Shown here: one piece after another, positions 9,131 to 16,041 of the stretch | How positions within the stretch are numbered: position 1 is the stretch's first letter | Layout: each line of letters begins with the position of its first letter | Assembly: GCA_030612365.1 (NCBI GenBank) | Contig: JAUWOA010000006.1 | Coordinates: 1-51,315, forward strand | DNA: 51,315 nt | From: Candidatus Thorarchaeota archaeon | GTDB lineage: Archaea; Asgardarchaeota; Thorarchaeia; Thorarchaeales; Thorarchaeaceae | Direction of reading: 5' to 3' | Program-made: the position numbers and the translations under genes | The notes under the pieces: model-generated | Database searches by the model: none | What the model was told of the DNA's origin: nothing | What the model saw: only the letters and a program-made list of their open reading frames with translations

Positions 9131-9536
9131 TTCGTTTCAACTTCGGGACTTTCGTCAACAACTCGCGTTTTCGGGGTTTCTGCATGCTCGTTACCCCTAG
9201 TGCAGCTATCAGCAGACGTGCAGAGATTTCAGGTCCCAGAAACTAGAAGTCCTCTAGTGCTGTTTCTATCATGGTTAGATTGACACTCTTGGCAAGAAGA
9301 TGAGCAAAGAATCCATATCGATCGAGTCAGAGTGACTCGTCTTCAATCCTAGTGTATTGTTGATCCTGCCGCTCAATCGCCGAACGTCAATAGGAGTGAT
9401 CTGAGGAATGACTACAAGTCACTTCGCAGCCCTGCACCATGGATAGCGACCAAGAACATGCATAAGTCTGGTTTTTCAACAAGAATACAGCAAAGACCAT
9501 CTAAGGTGGCCTTCGGCAGGAATGGAGAAGGGTCCC
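9131..9536. other. Intergenic stretch behind the integrase
   Basis: No convincing gene is seen in these 406 bases. The only structure noticed is a copy of the last codons of the integrase gene at 9291-9340, listed separately. The rest reads as decayed or regulatory sequence. Confidence 0.5.
9291..9335 (+). pseudogene. Remnant of a second integrase C-terminus
   Basis: Translation in the frame ending at the TGA at 9333-9335 gives GKKMSKESISIESE and a stop. The intact integrase ends ARKMKEESASTDSE and a stop at 9130. The DNA match continues a few bases past both stops (TGATTCGT versus TGACTCGT). Nothing upstream of 9291 keeps a clear match. This looks like the last codons of a related but diverged integrase, left by deletion of an older copy or by recombination between related elements. 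Confidence 0.6.
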
Positions 9537-9821
9537 ATGAAGGACATGTATCTCTTCAGCATGCGGAATCGGCGGACGGATCTCTGTCTGCTCTACGCAA
9601 TCCGTCAGGCTCGGAGGAAGTTCGGGCCTACTGCACTGCACAAACACGACGAGAGATGCGACCACAGTTCTGCGTGCGAATTGTGCAAGTTCAGCCAAGC
9701 CATTGGCGATGAAACTGTTCTGATGCAGTACTGCTTCATATCTATGGCCGTTGAGGAGGGTTTTACTTTCACTGCGGCTTACAGTTTGGCCCGCGAGATT
9801 CTGAGGGAAAACACCAAGTGA
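9537..9821 (+). CDS. Small hypothetical protein of the element, Cys/His-rich centre
   Basis: This is a 94-residue protein starting at an ATG preceded by GGAGAAGG at good spacing; an in-frame ATG at 9522 is less likely. The centre has HKHDERCDHSSACELC, whose Cys and His residues could bind zinc, and the C-terminus is an amphipathic helix (AYSLAREILREN). The family was not recognised. It is the last coding signal before 1.5 kb of non-coding DNA. Moderate confidence that it is a gene; no function assigned. Confidence 0.45.
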   Translation: MKDMYLFSMRNRRTDLCLLYAIRQARRKFGPTALHKHDERCDHSSACELCKFSQAIGDETVLMQYCFISMAVEEGFTFTAAYSLAREILRENTK

Positions 9822-9869
9822 CAGAGAGCGGAACCTTCATTAGTTTCTGTGTCCAAGTACCACGCGATT

Positions 9870-9993
9870 CAACCTCTTGAGGTTGTTTCGAGGTGGGTAA
9901 CACCCTGATGGATTCAGCCAGCGCTGATCTGTTGGCTGGTCTATCTTCGACAGGTCTTCAGGCTTTTGGTCAGCCACACCAAGAGGGCCTGTC
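9870..9993 (+). ncRNA. Candidate structured RNA: three consecutive hairpins
   Basis: Three inverted repeats follow one another. The first is CAACC-TCTTGA-GGTTG (9870-9885). The second is an 8-bp stem, CAGCCAGC with GTTGGCTG (9915-9922 and 9931-9938, one G-U pair, 8-base loop). The third is a two-storey hairpin: outer stem GACAGGTC with GGCCTGTC (9949-9956 and 9986-9993), inner stem CTTTTGGT with ACCAAGAG (9963-9970 and 9978-9985), a 7-base loop and a one-sided 6-base bulge. The stems are read by eye. They could be RNA structures or cruciform protein sites, and the strand is not proven. Confidence 0.4.
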
Positions 9994-10122
9994 ACTACTT
10001 CTCGAGGCCGTTTCGGAAAGGCCCCAGAAATTTCTTGTTTCACTACAAAGTACCTGCCGGCGCTTAGAAATAATGTAATATTGACAGAGTACGGAAAGAG
10101 TGATGTTTTACAGTTTCCTAAG

Positions 10123-10142
10123 TAATTCGCCTTAATTCGCCT
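10123..10142. repeat. Perfect 10-bp tandem repeat
   Basis: TAATTCGCCT occurs twice with no spacer at 10123-10132 and 10133-10142, just ahead of the ACTGTTT-type motif cluster. Head-to-tail short repeats like this are common in origins and regulator binding arrays. No function is proven. Confidence 0.6.
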
Positions 10143-10209
10143 CGAGGAACTGTAAGATCTACACCTAACCTCAGCTACTGAACTACATGGAGTTCAGAAG
10201 CCACAGAGC

Positions 10210-10630
10210 GCAGTTTCAGACTGTTTACAGAGTGTTCTAGGAACTGTTTACAGAGTGTTTTAAGAACCATTGAAAAACTGTTTTCCATTCGTGAAAAAAC
10301 ACCTGTTTCGGTTCTAAACTGTTCTACAAACAAGAGAAGTGTTATGAGGCCATCTCTCATTGTTTGCAGGGTTATGAGGGGGCTCGAATCTTCTACAGAT
10401 GCCTGTTTTAATACAATTCTCCGAAACGATTTGGTGTTTTCGAGGTGTTTTTCCAATCAACGGAAAATCAGTAGACTTGTTAGAGTCTATGCAGAGGCCG
10501 TCTTCGAGGGGCCAAATGGACTTCTGCAAACAATATTCAGTCCGTGAAAGAACACCACAACTGTTTCCAAATCTCTAGAAATGAACTGTTTTTCGTAGAG
10601 AGTTCGTGACAAGATTGTTTACAAGACTAC
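10210..10630. repeat. Cluster of degenerate ACTGTTT-type (iteron-like) motifs
   Basis: A 17-bp unit, ACTGTTTACAGAGTGTT, occurs at 10220-10236 and 10243-10259, a 23-bp period. Shorter relatives (ACTGTTTTCC, CCTGTTTCGG, AACTGTTCT, CCTGTTTTAA, AACTGTTTCC, AACTGTTTTTC, GATTGTTTACA) recur through about 400 bases. A second pair, GTGAAAAAACACC at 10291 and GTGAAAGAACACC at 10544, is each followed within a few bases by a TGTTTC. The pattern resembles iterons or binding sites for a regulator of the element. Confidence 0.5.
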
Positions 10631-10870
10631 TTGAAGTGCTCTCAGTCCCGAGAATTCAATCATTTGTTTCTAGAGAGATGAATAGACTGATCTTGCGTAG
10701 TTTCTCAGCCATATCTATTAGGCCCTAATATCATTCACTAGACAGTGGTATCTTCTTACCTTCTGCACTTGTATTGATCAGAACGATTTCAAATTGGAAA
10801 ATAAAGAAAGCGCAGCCAGTACAATGAGCTCAATTCACGTCGGATGATACTGGCCGGACCCTTCAACGTT

Positions 10871-10884
10871 CCGGTCATGACCGG
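10871..10884. repeat. 14-bp perfect palindrome
   Basis: CCGGTCATGACCGG reads the same on both strands. Its left half also pairs with TGGCCGGA about 12 bases upstream, so it could form either a cruciform or one of two alternative hairpins. It lies within the non-coding region and may be a dimeric protein's binding site. Confidence 0.45.
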
Positions 10885-11360
10885 GCTTCCACCTTGGCAC
10901 CCTTTGTGACCAAATCGTTGGCAATTACCACCTTGAAACAACCTCCAAGAAAGAGGTTGAGTCATGTGCGATAGGAATAGGACAATTAATCAATGTTTTG
11001 AAAAGTCAAATCAAGTCTCCAGGAGGTGTTTCGAGGTTTTCCTCTCACATCTGTCTAAGAGAATATACTCAAGCAGTGCCATATCATCGAGTATGTCATG
11101 ATCCTCGAGAGGCGAAGGACTTAGCTAGAAATGGTCCATTTGGAGAAAAATACGAAGATTCTTGTCTTTCTCTAAGATGATGGTCTAAGTAAGAGGTCTG
11201 TAGACTCATTAGGACGCAGGGAGAAGCGATTTGAATCTCTGAGCGTCTGAGGACTCTCCGGCCTAAGTAGAACGGTTGAACATGAGCAGAGAACACGTCA
11301 TATGATCTTGTTTCCAAAGTCGCTCATGTTTCTTCTTCAAGGGCTGGCACATGCCGACTC

Positions 11361-11633
11361 TCACTCGTGTTCTTCGATTGTCACAATGTAGTAGGTCGGC
11401 TCCAGGTCAGTCCACATGGTCGTGACGAAACGGCCTGTGTCACGATGCCGTGTCAGGTGATCTATGAATCGTGATATCGGTTTCTCTTCACCTGGTTTCC
11501 ATATGCTCACTCGGACCAGCTTGCCAACAAGCCGCTCCAACTGATACGCAATCCAAGCAGACTTTGGAATCCGAATGTAGATCCTCCGATAGTGATCGTG
11601 TATGCTTGCCTTTACTGGGAATTGAATCTTCAT
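11361..11633 (-). CDS. Hypothetical element protein, 90 residues
   Basis: The ATG at 11633 (MKIQFPVKASIHDHYRRIYI) is preceded by AAGGAG at about 12 bases. The protein is rich in predicted beta strands with basic patches (IHDHYRRIYIRIPKSAW, KLVRVSIWKPGEEK, IDHLTRHRDTGRF). That would fit a small nucleic-acid-binding or structural protein, but no family was recognised. It is the only leftward gene in the element and is divergent from the ribbon-helix-helix operon, so both probably share the control region at 11736-11809. Confidence 0.55.
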   Translation of the reverse strand: MKIQFPVKASIHDHYRRIYIRIPKSAWIAYQLERLVGKLVRVSIWKPGEEKPISRFIDHLTRHRDTGRFVTTMWTDLEPTYYIVTIEEHE

Positions 11634-11735
11634 CCTGGTGAAGCTCCTTGTGGTTGTGGTAATTATTACCAATGTCTGCAGATAAACTCATCCAAGAAGT
11701 CAAAAGGCGCCAAATAGAAGTCAATCAGGCTCTGC

Positions 11736-11792
11736 GAAATGTTACATATTCCTAAATAATTATTTCCTATAATATATTACATTAGTTTCGGA
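11736..11792. promoter_or_regulatory. Palindromic operator-like region between divergent genes
   Basis: A perfect 12-bp palindrome, AAATAATTATTT, lies at 11754-11765. It is flanked by an imperfect longer inverted repeat (GAAATGTTACATATT on the left, AATATATTACATTAG followed by TTTC on the right). It sits in the AT-rich space between the leftward gene and the ribbon-helix-helix gene. This is where such a dimeric regulator would be expected to bind and control itself, as an inference. Confidence 0.45.
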
Positions 11793-11801
11793 ATAAGGGT
11801 G

Positions 11802-11809
11802 TTTAAAAG
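11802..11809 (+). promoter_or_regulatory. TATA box for the rightward operon
   Basis: TTTAAAAG is centred about 27 bases before the ATG at 11832, the spacing of an archaeal TATA box to its start site. It predicts a nearly leaderless message for the ribbon-helix-helix gene and the operon behind it. Confidence 0.45.
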
Positions 11810-11831
11810 GAAAGTAATACCCTGACCAAGT

Positions 11832-12071
11832 ATGACCGAAAATACTGGTCAAATACACCAAACAGATCACAGGCCTGCAAAAGGCCGAACATCTATACTA
11901 GTCCTAGTGAGCCCGAAATTCAAGACCTTCCTCGAGGATACTGTCAAACAGATTGGATATTCCACAATGTCCGAGTTCATCAGAGACGCTATTCGAAGAA
12001 GATTGGAGGCCCTGGGATTCGATACTGATCGCTTGTTACTGACATCAGGAGTTGAGGAAACGATTGAGTGA
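11832..12071 (+). CDS. Ribbon-helix-helix DNA-binding protein
   Basis: This is a 79-residue protein with a polar N-terminal tail. The core is RTSILVLVSPKFKTFLEDTVKQIG followed by STMSEFIRDAIRRRLEALGF: one beta strand and two helices as in CopG/Arc-type regulators, with the typical S-x-S/F-E-F-I-R-D-A-I helix. Such proteins bind operators as dimers. It is first in the operon and sits beside a palindromic operator-like sequence, so it is probably the element's own regulator of expression or copy control. Confidence 0.8.
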   Translation: MTENTGQIHQTDHRPAKGRTSILVLVSPKFKTFLEDTVKQIGYSTMSEFIRDAIRRRLEALGFDTDRLLLTSGVEETIE

Positions 12072-12252
12072 TCAAGAGATCATTCAAACTCAAGATAAAA
12101 TAAAAAATGCGCTGGTCGGCAGCAGCATGACTGAGGACTCTAATCCATTGACTGCTTTCTTCCAAGTCGTTTTGGAAGAGTTGAGAAAAAGATTGACTCC
12201 TGAAGAGTACCAGGATTTGCTCAAGGATTGTCAGGAGGTGAAACCTCGATAG
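12052..12252 (+). CDS. Small helical hypothetical protein
   Basis: This 66-residue protein has a TTG start overlapping the end of the ribbon-helix-helix gene by 20 bases; an ATG at 12127 is a possible shorter start. It is charged and predicted helical (FFQVVLEELRKRLTPEEYQDLLKDC). The family was not recognised. Its place between a regulator and the small genes upstream of the ATPase suggests a regulatory or replication-accessory role, by position only. Confidence 0.5.
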   Translation: MRKRLSDQEIIQTQDKIKNALVGSSMTEDSNPLTAFFQVVLEELRKRLTPEEYQDLLKDCQEVKPR

Positions 12253-12266
12253 TAGGGGAGTGGGAA

Positions 12267-12488
12267 ATGATGATAGATGGATATGATCCTTTTACAACGA
12301 CTAAGGCACGTGTGATGGTCCACGTCCGACGCAGGAAGGACATGGAAGAGATCTTGCGGCCACTATTGAAGAGATACCCAGGAGCGACAGTGACCGAGAT
12401 GCGTCCGAATGTCCGCGAGCCTCTTGAGGGCGGATACCACATTATCATCTATCTGAAGAAGTCAGACCTCGAGGGAGGCGGTGCGTGA
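12267..12488 (+). CDS. Small hypothetical protein of the element
   Basis: The ATG at 12267 is chosen because GGGGAGTGGGAA lies right before it. The protein has about 73 residues and an alternating strand/helix pattern (ARVMVHVRRRKDMEEILRPL and HIIIYLKKSD), which suggests a small alpha/beta fold. The family was not recognised. Its stop overlaps the start of the next gene (TGATG). Confidence 0.5.
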   Translation: MMIDGYDPFTTTKARVMVHVRRRKDMEEILRPLLKRYPGATVTEMRPNVREPLEGGYHIIIYLKKSDLEGGGA

Positions 12489-12727
12489 TGGCCAACAGGG
12501 AACAACCCGATGATTTGATCCACCGCATCAAATTCGAGCTCTTGAATGCAGGTCTCGATATTCAGAAGCTCCACATCGATCTGCATCCAAGTGTTGTGAT
12601 TGTCGTGAGGCCAGTTCAATTCCTGGAAGGCGAGATATGGAACAGACTCATGGCGTTCTTGCGGAGATTTGGCTTTCGTTGGTTCAGAGAGGAAGGAGCC
12701 TGGAAGAGGGGAATGATTGAATCATGA
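12488..12727 (+). CDS. Small hypothetical protein of the element
   Basis: This 79-residue protein starts at the ATG at 12488, with a GTG three bases earlier also possible. It resembles its upstream neighbour in pattern: helix, a VVIVVRPVQF strand, then the helix IWNRLMAFLRRFGF. The two could be diverged copies of one small alpha/beta fold, though this was judged only by eye. Its stop overlaps the ATG of the ATPase gene (ATGA), which implies coupled translation. Confidence 0.5.
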   Translation: MANREQPDDLIHRIKFELLNAGLDIQKLHIDLHPSVVIVVRPVQFLEGEIWNRLMAFLRRFGFRWFREEGAWKRGMIES

Positions 12728-14727
12728 CTCATACACGCGAAGAGATTCAAGAGGTTCTTGACAAGTGGCGCGACGGTGAACATCCAGATCCAACAACCAC
12801 GTTAGAAACCGAAGAAGTGCTGACGTGGTATTATGGACGGGGAGGCTATACCAAGGCCGACGTTGAGACCGCAAGACGTCTTCTGGTGTCAGTGCAGAAC
12901 TCTAAACCACAATGGACTAAGACCGCTGTGAGTCCATTCAAAACTATATACCCTGTGACCCTCCACAAAAAAACCAAAAATATGTCCAAGCTAAACGCTG
13001 CTCCGCTAAATAAGTCGATTTCTGGGAAATCTGTGGAGGGTGTCGGGGAATATAGTTTTGACGAGTTGACCCTGGATGAAGTTGTTGACACTCTTGGACT
13101 CACAATCGTCCACGATACAACAAACAAGAAGATCGTACTAGTATGCGGTGTGTTGAATTACACAAATGAAGACCAACAGAATATTGGATTCAGTTCGGGA
13201 AGTAGTACAGGGAAGAGCTATATCTGTCTTGAGATTGCAAAACTCTTTCCTGAAGAGGATGTGCAAAAACTAGGATATGCAAGTCCACAGGCATTCATTC
13301 ATGATTTTGGTATTCTGACAAATGAAACCGGATTGCCGCTGGTGACACGAGACAAATTCGTTTCTGACAATATTGAGGTTTGGGAAGAGAAAAACCCAAG
13401 ACCGGAGCAACATGGGGAAAAGACAGAGTGGAAGGAGAAGCGCACGAAAGAAACTTCCAAGATGAAGGGGATTTGGAATGCAATTCAAAAGGTCTATCGG
13501 GTTGACCTGCATCAGAAAATTCTCATATTCTTGGATCAACCACACGACCTACTTCTTACACGTCTTCGCGCATTACTGAGCCATGATGATAAGGTGATTA
13601 GGGCAAAGATCACTGATAGAAGTCCTTCGGGCGGCCACAGGACAAAGGCCGTTGACCTTGTTGGTTTTCCTTCAGTCTGGTTCTTGACAACGCATTTCTC
13701 ACCTGACGAGCAGGAACGCTCGAGGATGGTGATGCTCAGCGCAGAAGTCACCCAGGAGAAGATCAAAGCAAGTCTCGATATGGTCAGCAAGAGATTAGCA
13801 GACCGTGACGCATTTCGGAACAACATAGATAGCAATGAGAAACGCGCTGAACTCAAGGCACGAATCCGCGCAATCAAAGAGGCAGGTATCGAGGAAATCG
13901 TCATAGCAGATGAGGACCGAGAGAAAATCATCACTACCTTCAAAGAAGAACACCTATATCTTGCGCCGCGTCAACAACGAGACTTCCCACGACTGCTCGC
14001 AATCATCAAAGGTCACGCATTATTGAATCTCTTCAATCGAAAGAGAGAGGGCAATCAAATATGGGTAAATGAAAACGATATCAAAGCAGGAAAGACACTC
14101 TATGCTGAGATTGCGGAGTCGAATGAGTTGGGTCTTCCGCCTGTTATTTATGGCGTGTGGCTCAACATCATCAAGCCGTCCTTCGACATGGGTGATGGAA
14201 TTCGGATAAGTGCTGTGGCATCCAACTACTACAAACGCTACAGAGAACGGATTGGCGGAACCCGCCTTGATAGCATGATTGACATTCTTGTTGAGGTTGG
14301 TCTTGTTGTCCGGATATCAGATCCGGATGATAAGCGGCGGGTATTACTCTGGTCTCCGGATATGGAACTTCCGAAGCCGACCTTGGATACGAAGGAAAAG
14401 ACAGAGGCCATAGCTGCGAAGGCAAGCGGACCCAAGAAACGAAAGAAGAAGAAACCTAGTGACCCTCAGACTAGACCACTTCAAGGTGATGCGAGAAGAA
14501 AACCACTTCCGCGTGTTGTGTCACAGTTTGAAAACTGGCTGGCCGAGCTGCCCAACGCTGGTGTTCGTGGATTCAGGGAGTTGGATATCAAGAAGGTCTA
14601 TGGCAAGGAGTATTCTGAACGATTCCTGAGATATGGAGAGAAGGGTTGGATTGTTCAAAGGGAAGGAACAACGATCTGGTGGGTCTCTGATACAGGTAAG
14701 GCCGCTCTGAGGGGGGTGGATCCCTGA
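12724..14727 (+). CDS. AAA+-type ATPase, putative replication helicase or initiator
   Basis: This 667-residue protein has a P-loop at 158-165 (SGSSTGKS), a Walker B-like strand at 266-273 (ILIFLDQP), a sensor-like WFLTTHF near 319-325 and a possible arginine finger in EQERSRM near 330. A winged-helix-like region follows at about 480-550 (YYKRYRERIGG, LDSMIDILVEVGLVVR). A basic linker (KKRKKKK near 570) and a second small DNA-binding-like domain at the C-terminus complete it. This layout resembles plasmid and viral replicative helicases, but the exact family was not identified. As the largest enzyme near the control region it is the best candidate for the element's replication protein. Confidence 0.6.
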   Translation: MTHTREEIQEVLDKWRDGEHPDPTTTLETEEVLTWYYGRGGYTKADVETARRLLVSVQNSKPQWTKTAVSPFKTIYPVTLHKKTKNMSKLNAAPLNKSISGKSVEGVGEYSFDELTLDEVVDTLGLTIVHDTTNKKIVLVCGVLNYTNEDQQNIGFSSGSSTGKSYICLEIAKLFPEEDVQKLGYASPQAFIHDFGILTNETGLPLVTRDKFVSDNIEVWEEKNPRPEQHGEKTEWKEKRTKETSKMKGIWNAIQKVYRVDLHQKILIFLDQPHDLLLTRLRALLSHDDKVIRAKITDRSPSGGHRTKAVDLVGFPSVWFLTTHFSPDEQERSRMVMLSAEVTQEKIKASLDMVSKRLADRDAFRNNIDSNEKRAELKARIRAIKEAGIEEIVIADEDREKIITTFKEEHLYLAPRQQRDFPRLLAIIKGHALLNLFNRKREGNQIWVNENDIKAGKTLYAEIAESNELGLPPVIYGVWLNIIKPSFDMGDGIRISAVASNYYKRYRERIGGTRLDSMIDILVEVGLVVRISDPDDKRRVLLWSPDMELPKPTLDTKEKTEAIAAKASGPKKRKKKKPSDPQTRPLQGDARRKPLPRVVSQFENWLAELPNAGVRGFRELDIKKVYGKEYSERFLRYGEKGWIVQREGTTIWWVSDTGKAALRGVDP

Positions 14728-15110
14728 TGGTCTATCTCACTTACCGCTGGCGAAACGGGAAGAAACATGGCCCCTATGGCATGAGTGGCCGAAAATACCT
14801 CGGACCTGTGATCGTTGAAGATGATCTTGTCTATAGCAAGATTGACGGTTCATGCTTGGGTCAATTGACACGCCGCGCAGAGATTCCGAAGGAAACAGCA
14901 AAGGTTTCAGAGTCACGTCTCACAGACATTAAGGCCGCGATCCGGAGTCTGTTCTGCATTCCGCTTCTGACCCATCAAAACGTTGACGATATCAAGTTCG
15001 AGTTGAGATCGCAGTTCTCTGGCGAGGCGGTTGAAGAGGCAATATTGGACCTGGTGAGGAAAGGCATTCTCAAGCGAGTCAGCCTTGGAAACTACAGGAT
15101 GGTGGTCTAA
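14727..15110 (+). CDS. GPY/YLG-motif protein with winged-helix-like C-terminus
   Basis: This is a 127-residue protein. Residues 1-47 (MVYLTYRWRNGKKHGPYG, then RKYLGPVIV) match the start of the protein at 16798 in the same element, so the domain is duplicated. The GPY...YLG pattern recurs in many mobile-element proteins, where its function is unknown. Residues 60-127 look like a winged helix (AAIRSLF, VEEAILDLVRKGILKRV). It overlaps both neighbouring genes, within the operon. Confidence 0.55.
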   Translation: MVYLTYRWRNGKKHGPYGMSGRKYLGPVIVEDDLVYSKIDGSCLGQLTRRAEIPKETAKVSESRLTDIKAAIRSLFCIPLLTHQNVDDIKFELRSQFSGEAVEEAILDLVRKGILKRVSLGNYRMVV

Positions 15111-15469
15111 TGCTGAGAGAGACCTACATCGCCATGATGGACCAAGTCGAGGGACACAAGATCGTGGTGACACGGTACTATCCGAGAGGAATCGCCCGTG
15201 TCCATTTCGATGAATGGTTGTCGGTCCTGGCACCGAGTAGAGCGCTCCTCAAGGCTGGGAAGACAGGAATCATCACGTGGGATGCTTTCAGCAGACGGTT
15301 CAGGGCTGAGATCTTGGGTTCACCGGAGGCGGTTCTCACGCTCAAGAGTGTTGCCAAGCTTGCAGAGAGTCAGGACGTCTATCTGATCTGTTGGGAGCGA
15401 GAACCCCCCTGTCATCGATTCCTTCTGCTGGACCTGGTCCGGAAGAGGTCTTGGGAGGCCGTGAGATGA
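15110..15469 (+). CDS. DUF488 family protein
   Basis: This 119-residue protein ends in VYLICWEREPPCHRFLLLDL, matching the DUF488 signature (a C-W-E segment followed by C-H-R and a hydrophobic helix). DUF488 proteins are common in bacteria and archaea, and their function is not settled. Here it overlaps the two methyltransferase genes behind it, so it may act with DNA modification or defence, which is inference from context only. Confidence 0.7.
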   Translation: MLRETYIAMMDQVEGHKIVVTRYYPRGIARVHFDEWLSVLAPSRALLKAGKTGIITWDAFSRRFRAEILGSPEAVLTLKSVAKLAESQDVYLICWEREPPCHRFLLLDLVRKRSWEAVR

Positions 15470-16041
15470 AATACAAGACTGTCGTGATAGATTTCCCTTG
15501 GCCCTTGAAAGGTGGGGGAAATGTTCCGAAGACGATGCAAGGAACCCTCTTGTCGACAAGGTTGGCATATGATACAATGCCTGCTGAGGATATCAAACAG
15601 TTCCCGATTGATGATTTTGCTGCAGAGGAGTGTCTGTTGTTCATCTGGGTGACGAATGGTAAGATGAGCAACGGATATCCGATAATACGATTCGGTTTCG
15701 AGCTCCTCGAGGAGTGGGGTTTCCTATATCATCATGTCATAACATGGGGAAAGACCAATCCTTTCACTTTTTGGTCACCCATAAGGTCTGCCACTGAGCA
15801 TGCACTATTCGGATATCGTGGGAAGTTACCGAAATCCTATGGGGTCATGCCGAGCATCTTCACAGCTCCCAATCGTCGCCATTCAGAGAAACCTGCACGA
15901 TTCTATCAATTGCTCAGAAGCTGGACGCCAAAACCACGAATAGACCTGTTTGCCCGACGAGCACATGAGGGTTTTGATGGTTGGGGCGATGAGTATGTTG
16001 GCGAAGGGCCGCTAGTACAATATATGGAGGCCGAGAGATGA
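15466..16041 (+). CDS. MT-A70 family adenine-N6 methyltransferase
   Basis: The ATG at 15466 overlaps the previous stop (ATGA). The 191-residue protein has the catalytic motif as DFPW (IDFPWPL; the family has D-P-P-W), then LLFIWVTNG, TWGKTNPF and the C-terminal KPARFYQLL, all typical of MT-A70. These enzymes use S-adenosylmethionine to methylate adenine N6, in DNA for phage and plasmid members. The Phe in place of the first Pro is a mild variation. It probably marks the element's DNA, as protection or regulation. Confidence 0.8.
   Translation: MKYKTVVIDFPWPLKGGGNVPKTMQGTLLSTRLAYDTMPAEDIKQFPIDDFAAEECLLFIWVTNGKMSNGYPIIRFGFELLEEWGFLYHHVITWGKTNPFTFWSPIRSATEHALFGYRGKLPKSYGVMPSIFTAPNRRHSEKPARFYQLLRSWTPKPRIDLFARRAHEGFDGWGDEYVGEGPLVQYMEAER

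Larger units (their letters stand above)
9822..11360. promoter_or_regulatory. Long non-coding control region of the element (candidate origin or RNA locus)
   Basis: About 1.5 kb without a believable gene on either strand, in an element whose other genes overlap. The reading frames present (for example 9893-10078, 10344-10547 and 10998-11180) are short and have biased composition and no ribosome binding site. The stretch holds tandem hairpins (9870-9993), a perfect 10-bp tandem repeat (10123-10142), a cluster of ACTGTTT-type motifs (10210-10630), a repeated GTGAAA-AACACC motif and a palindrome (10871-10884). This combination suits a replication origin or a non-coding RNA locus, but the sequence does not decide which. 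Confidence 0.5.

Noticed and set aside
9893-10547. Short open frames inside the non-coding region (9893-10078 and 10344-10547)
   Set aside because: They lack a ribosome binding site and overlap the hairpins and repeats, and their composition does not look like protein. I treat the region as non-coding.
10200-10640. CRISPR array
   Set aside because: The repeats are short, degenerate and irregularly spaced and there are no cas genes nearby.
10998-11317. Open frames of 60 to 73 codons on both strands near 11.1 kb
   Set aside because: They overlap each other on opposite strands, have no start signal and show no domain-like pattern.
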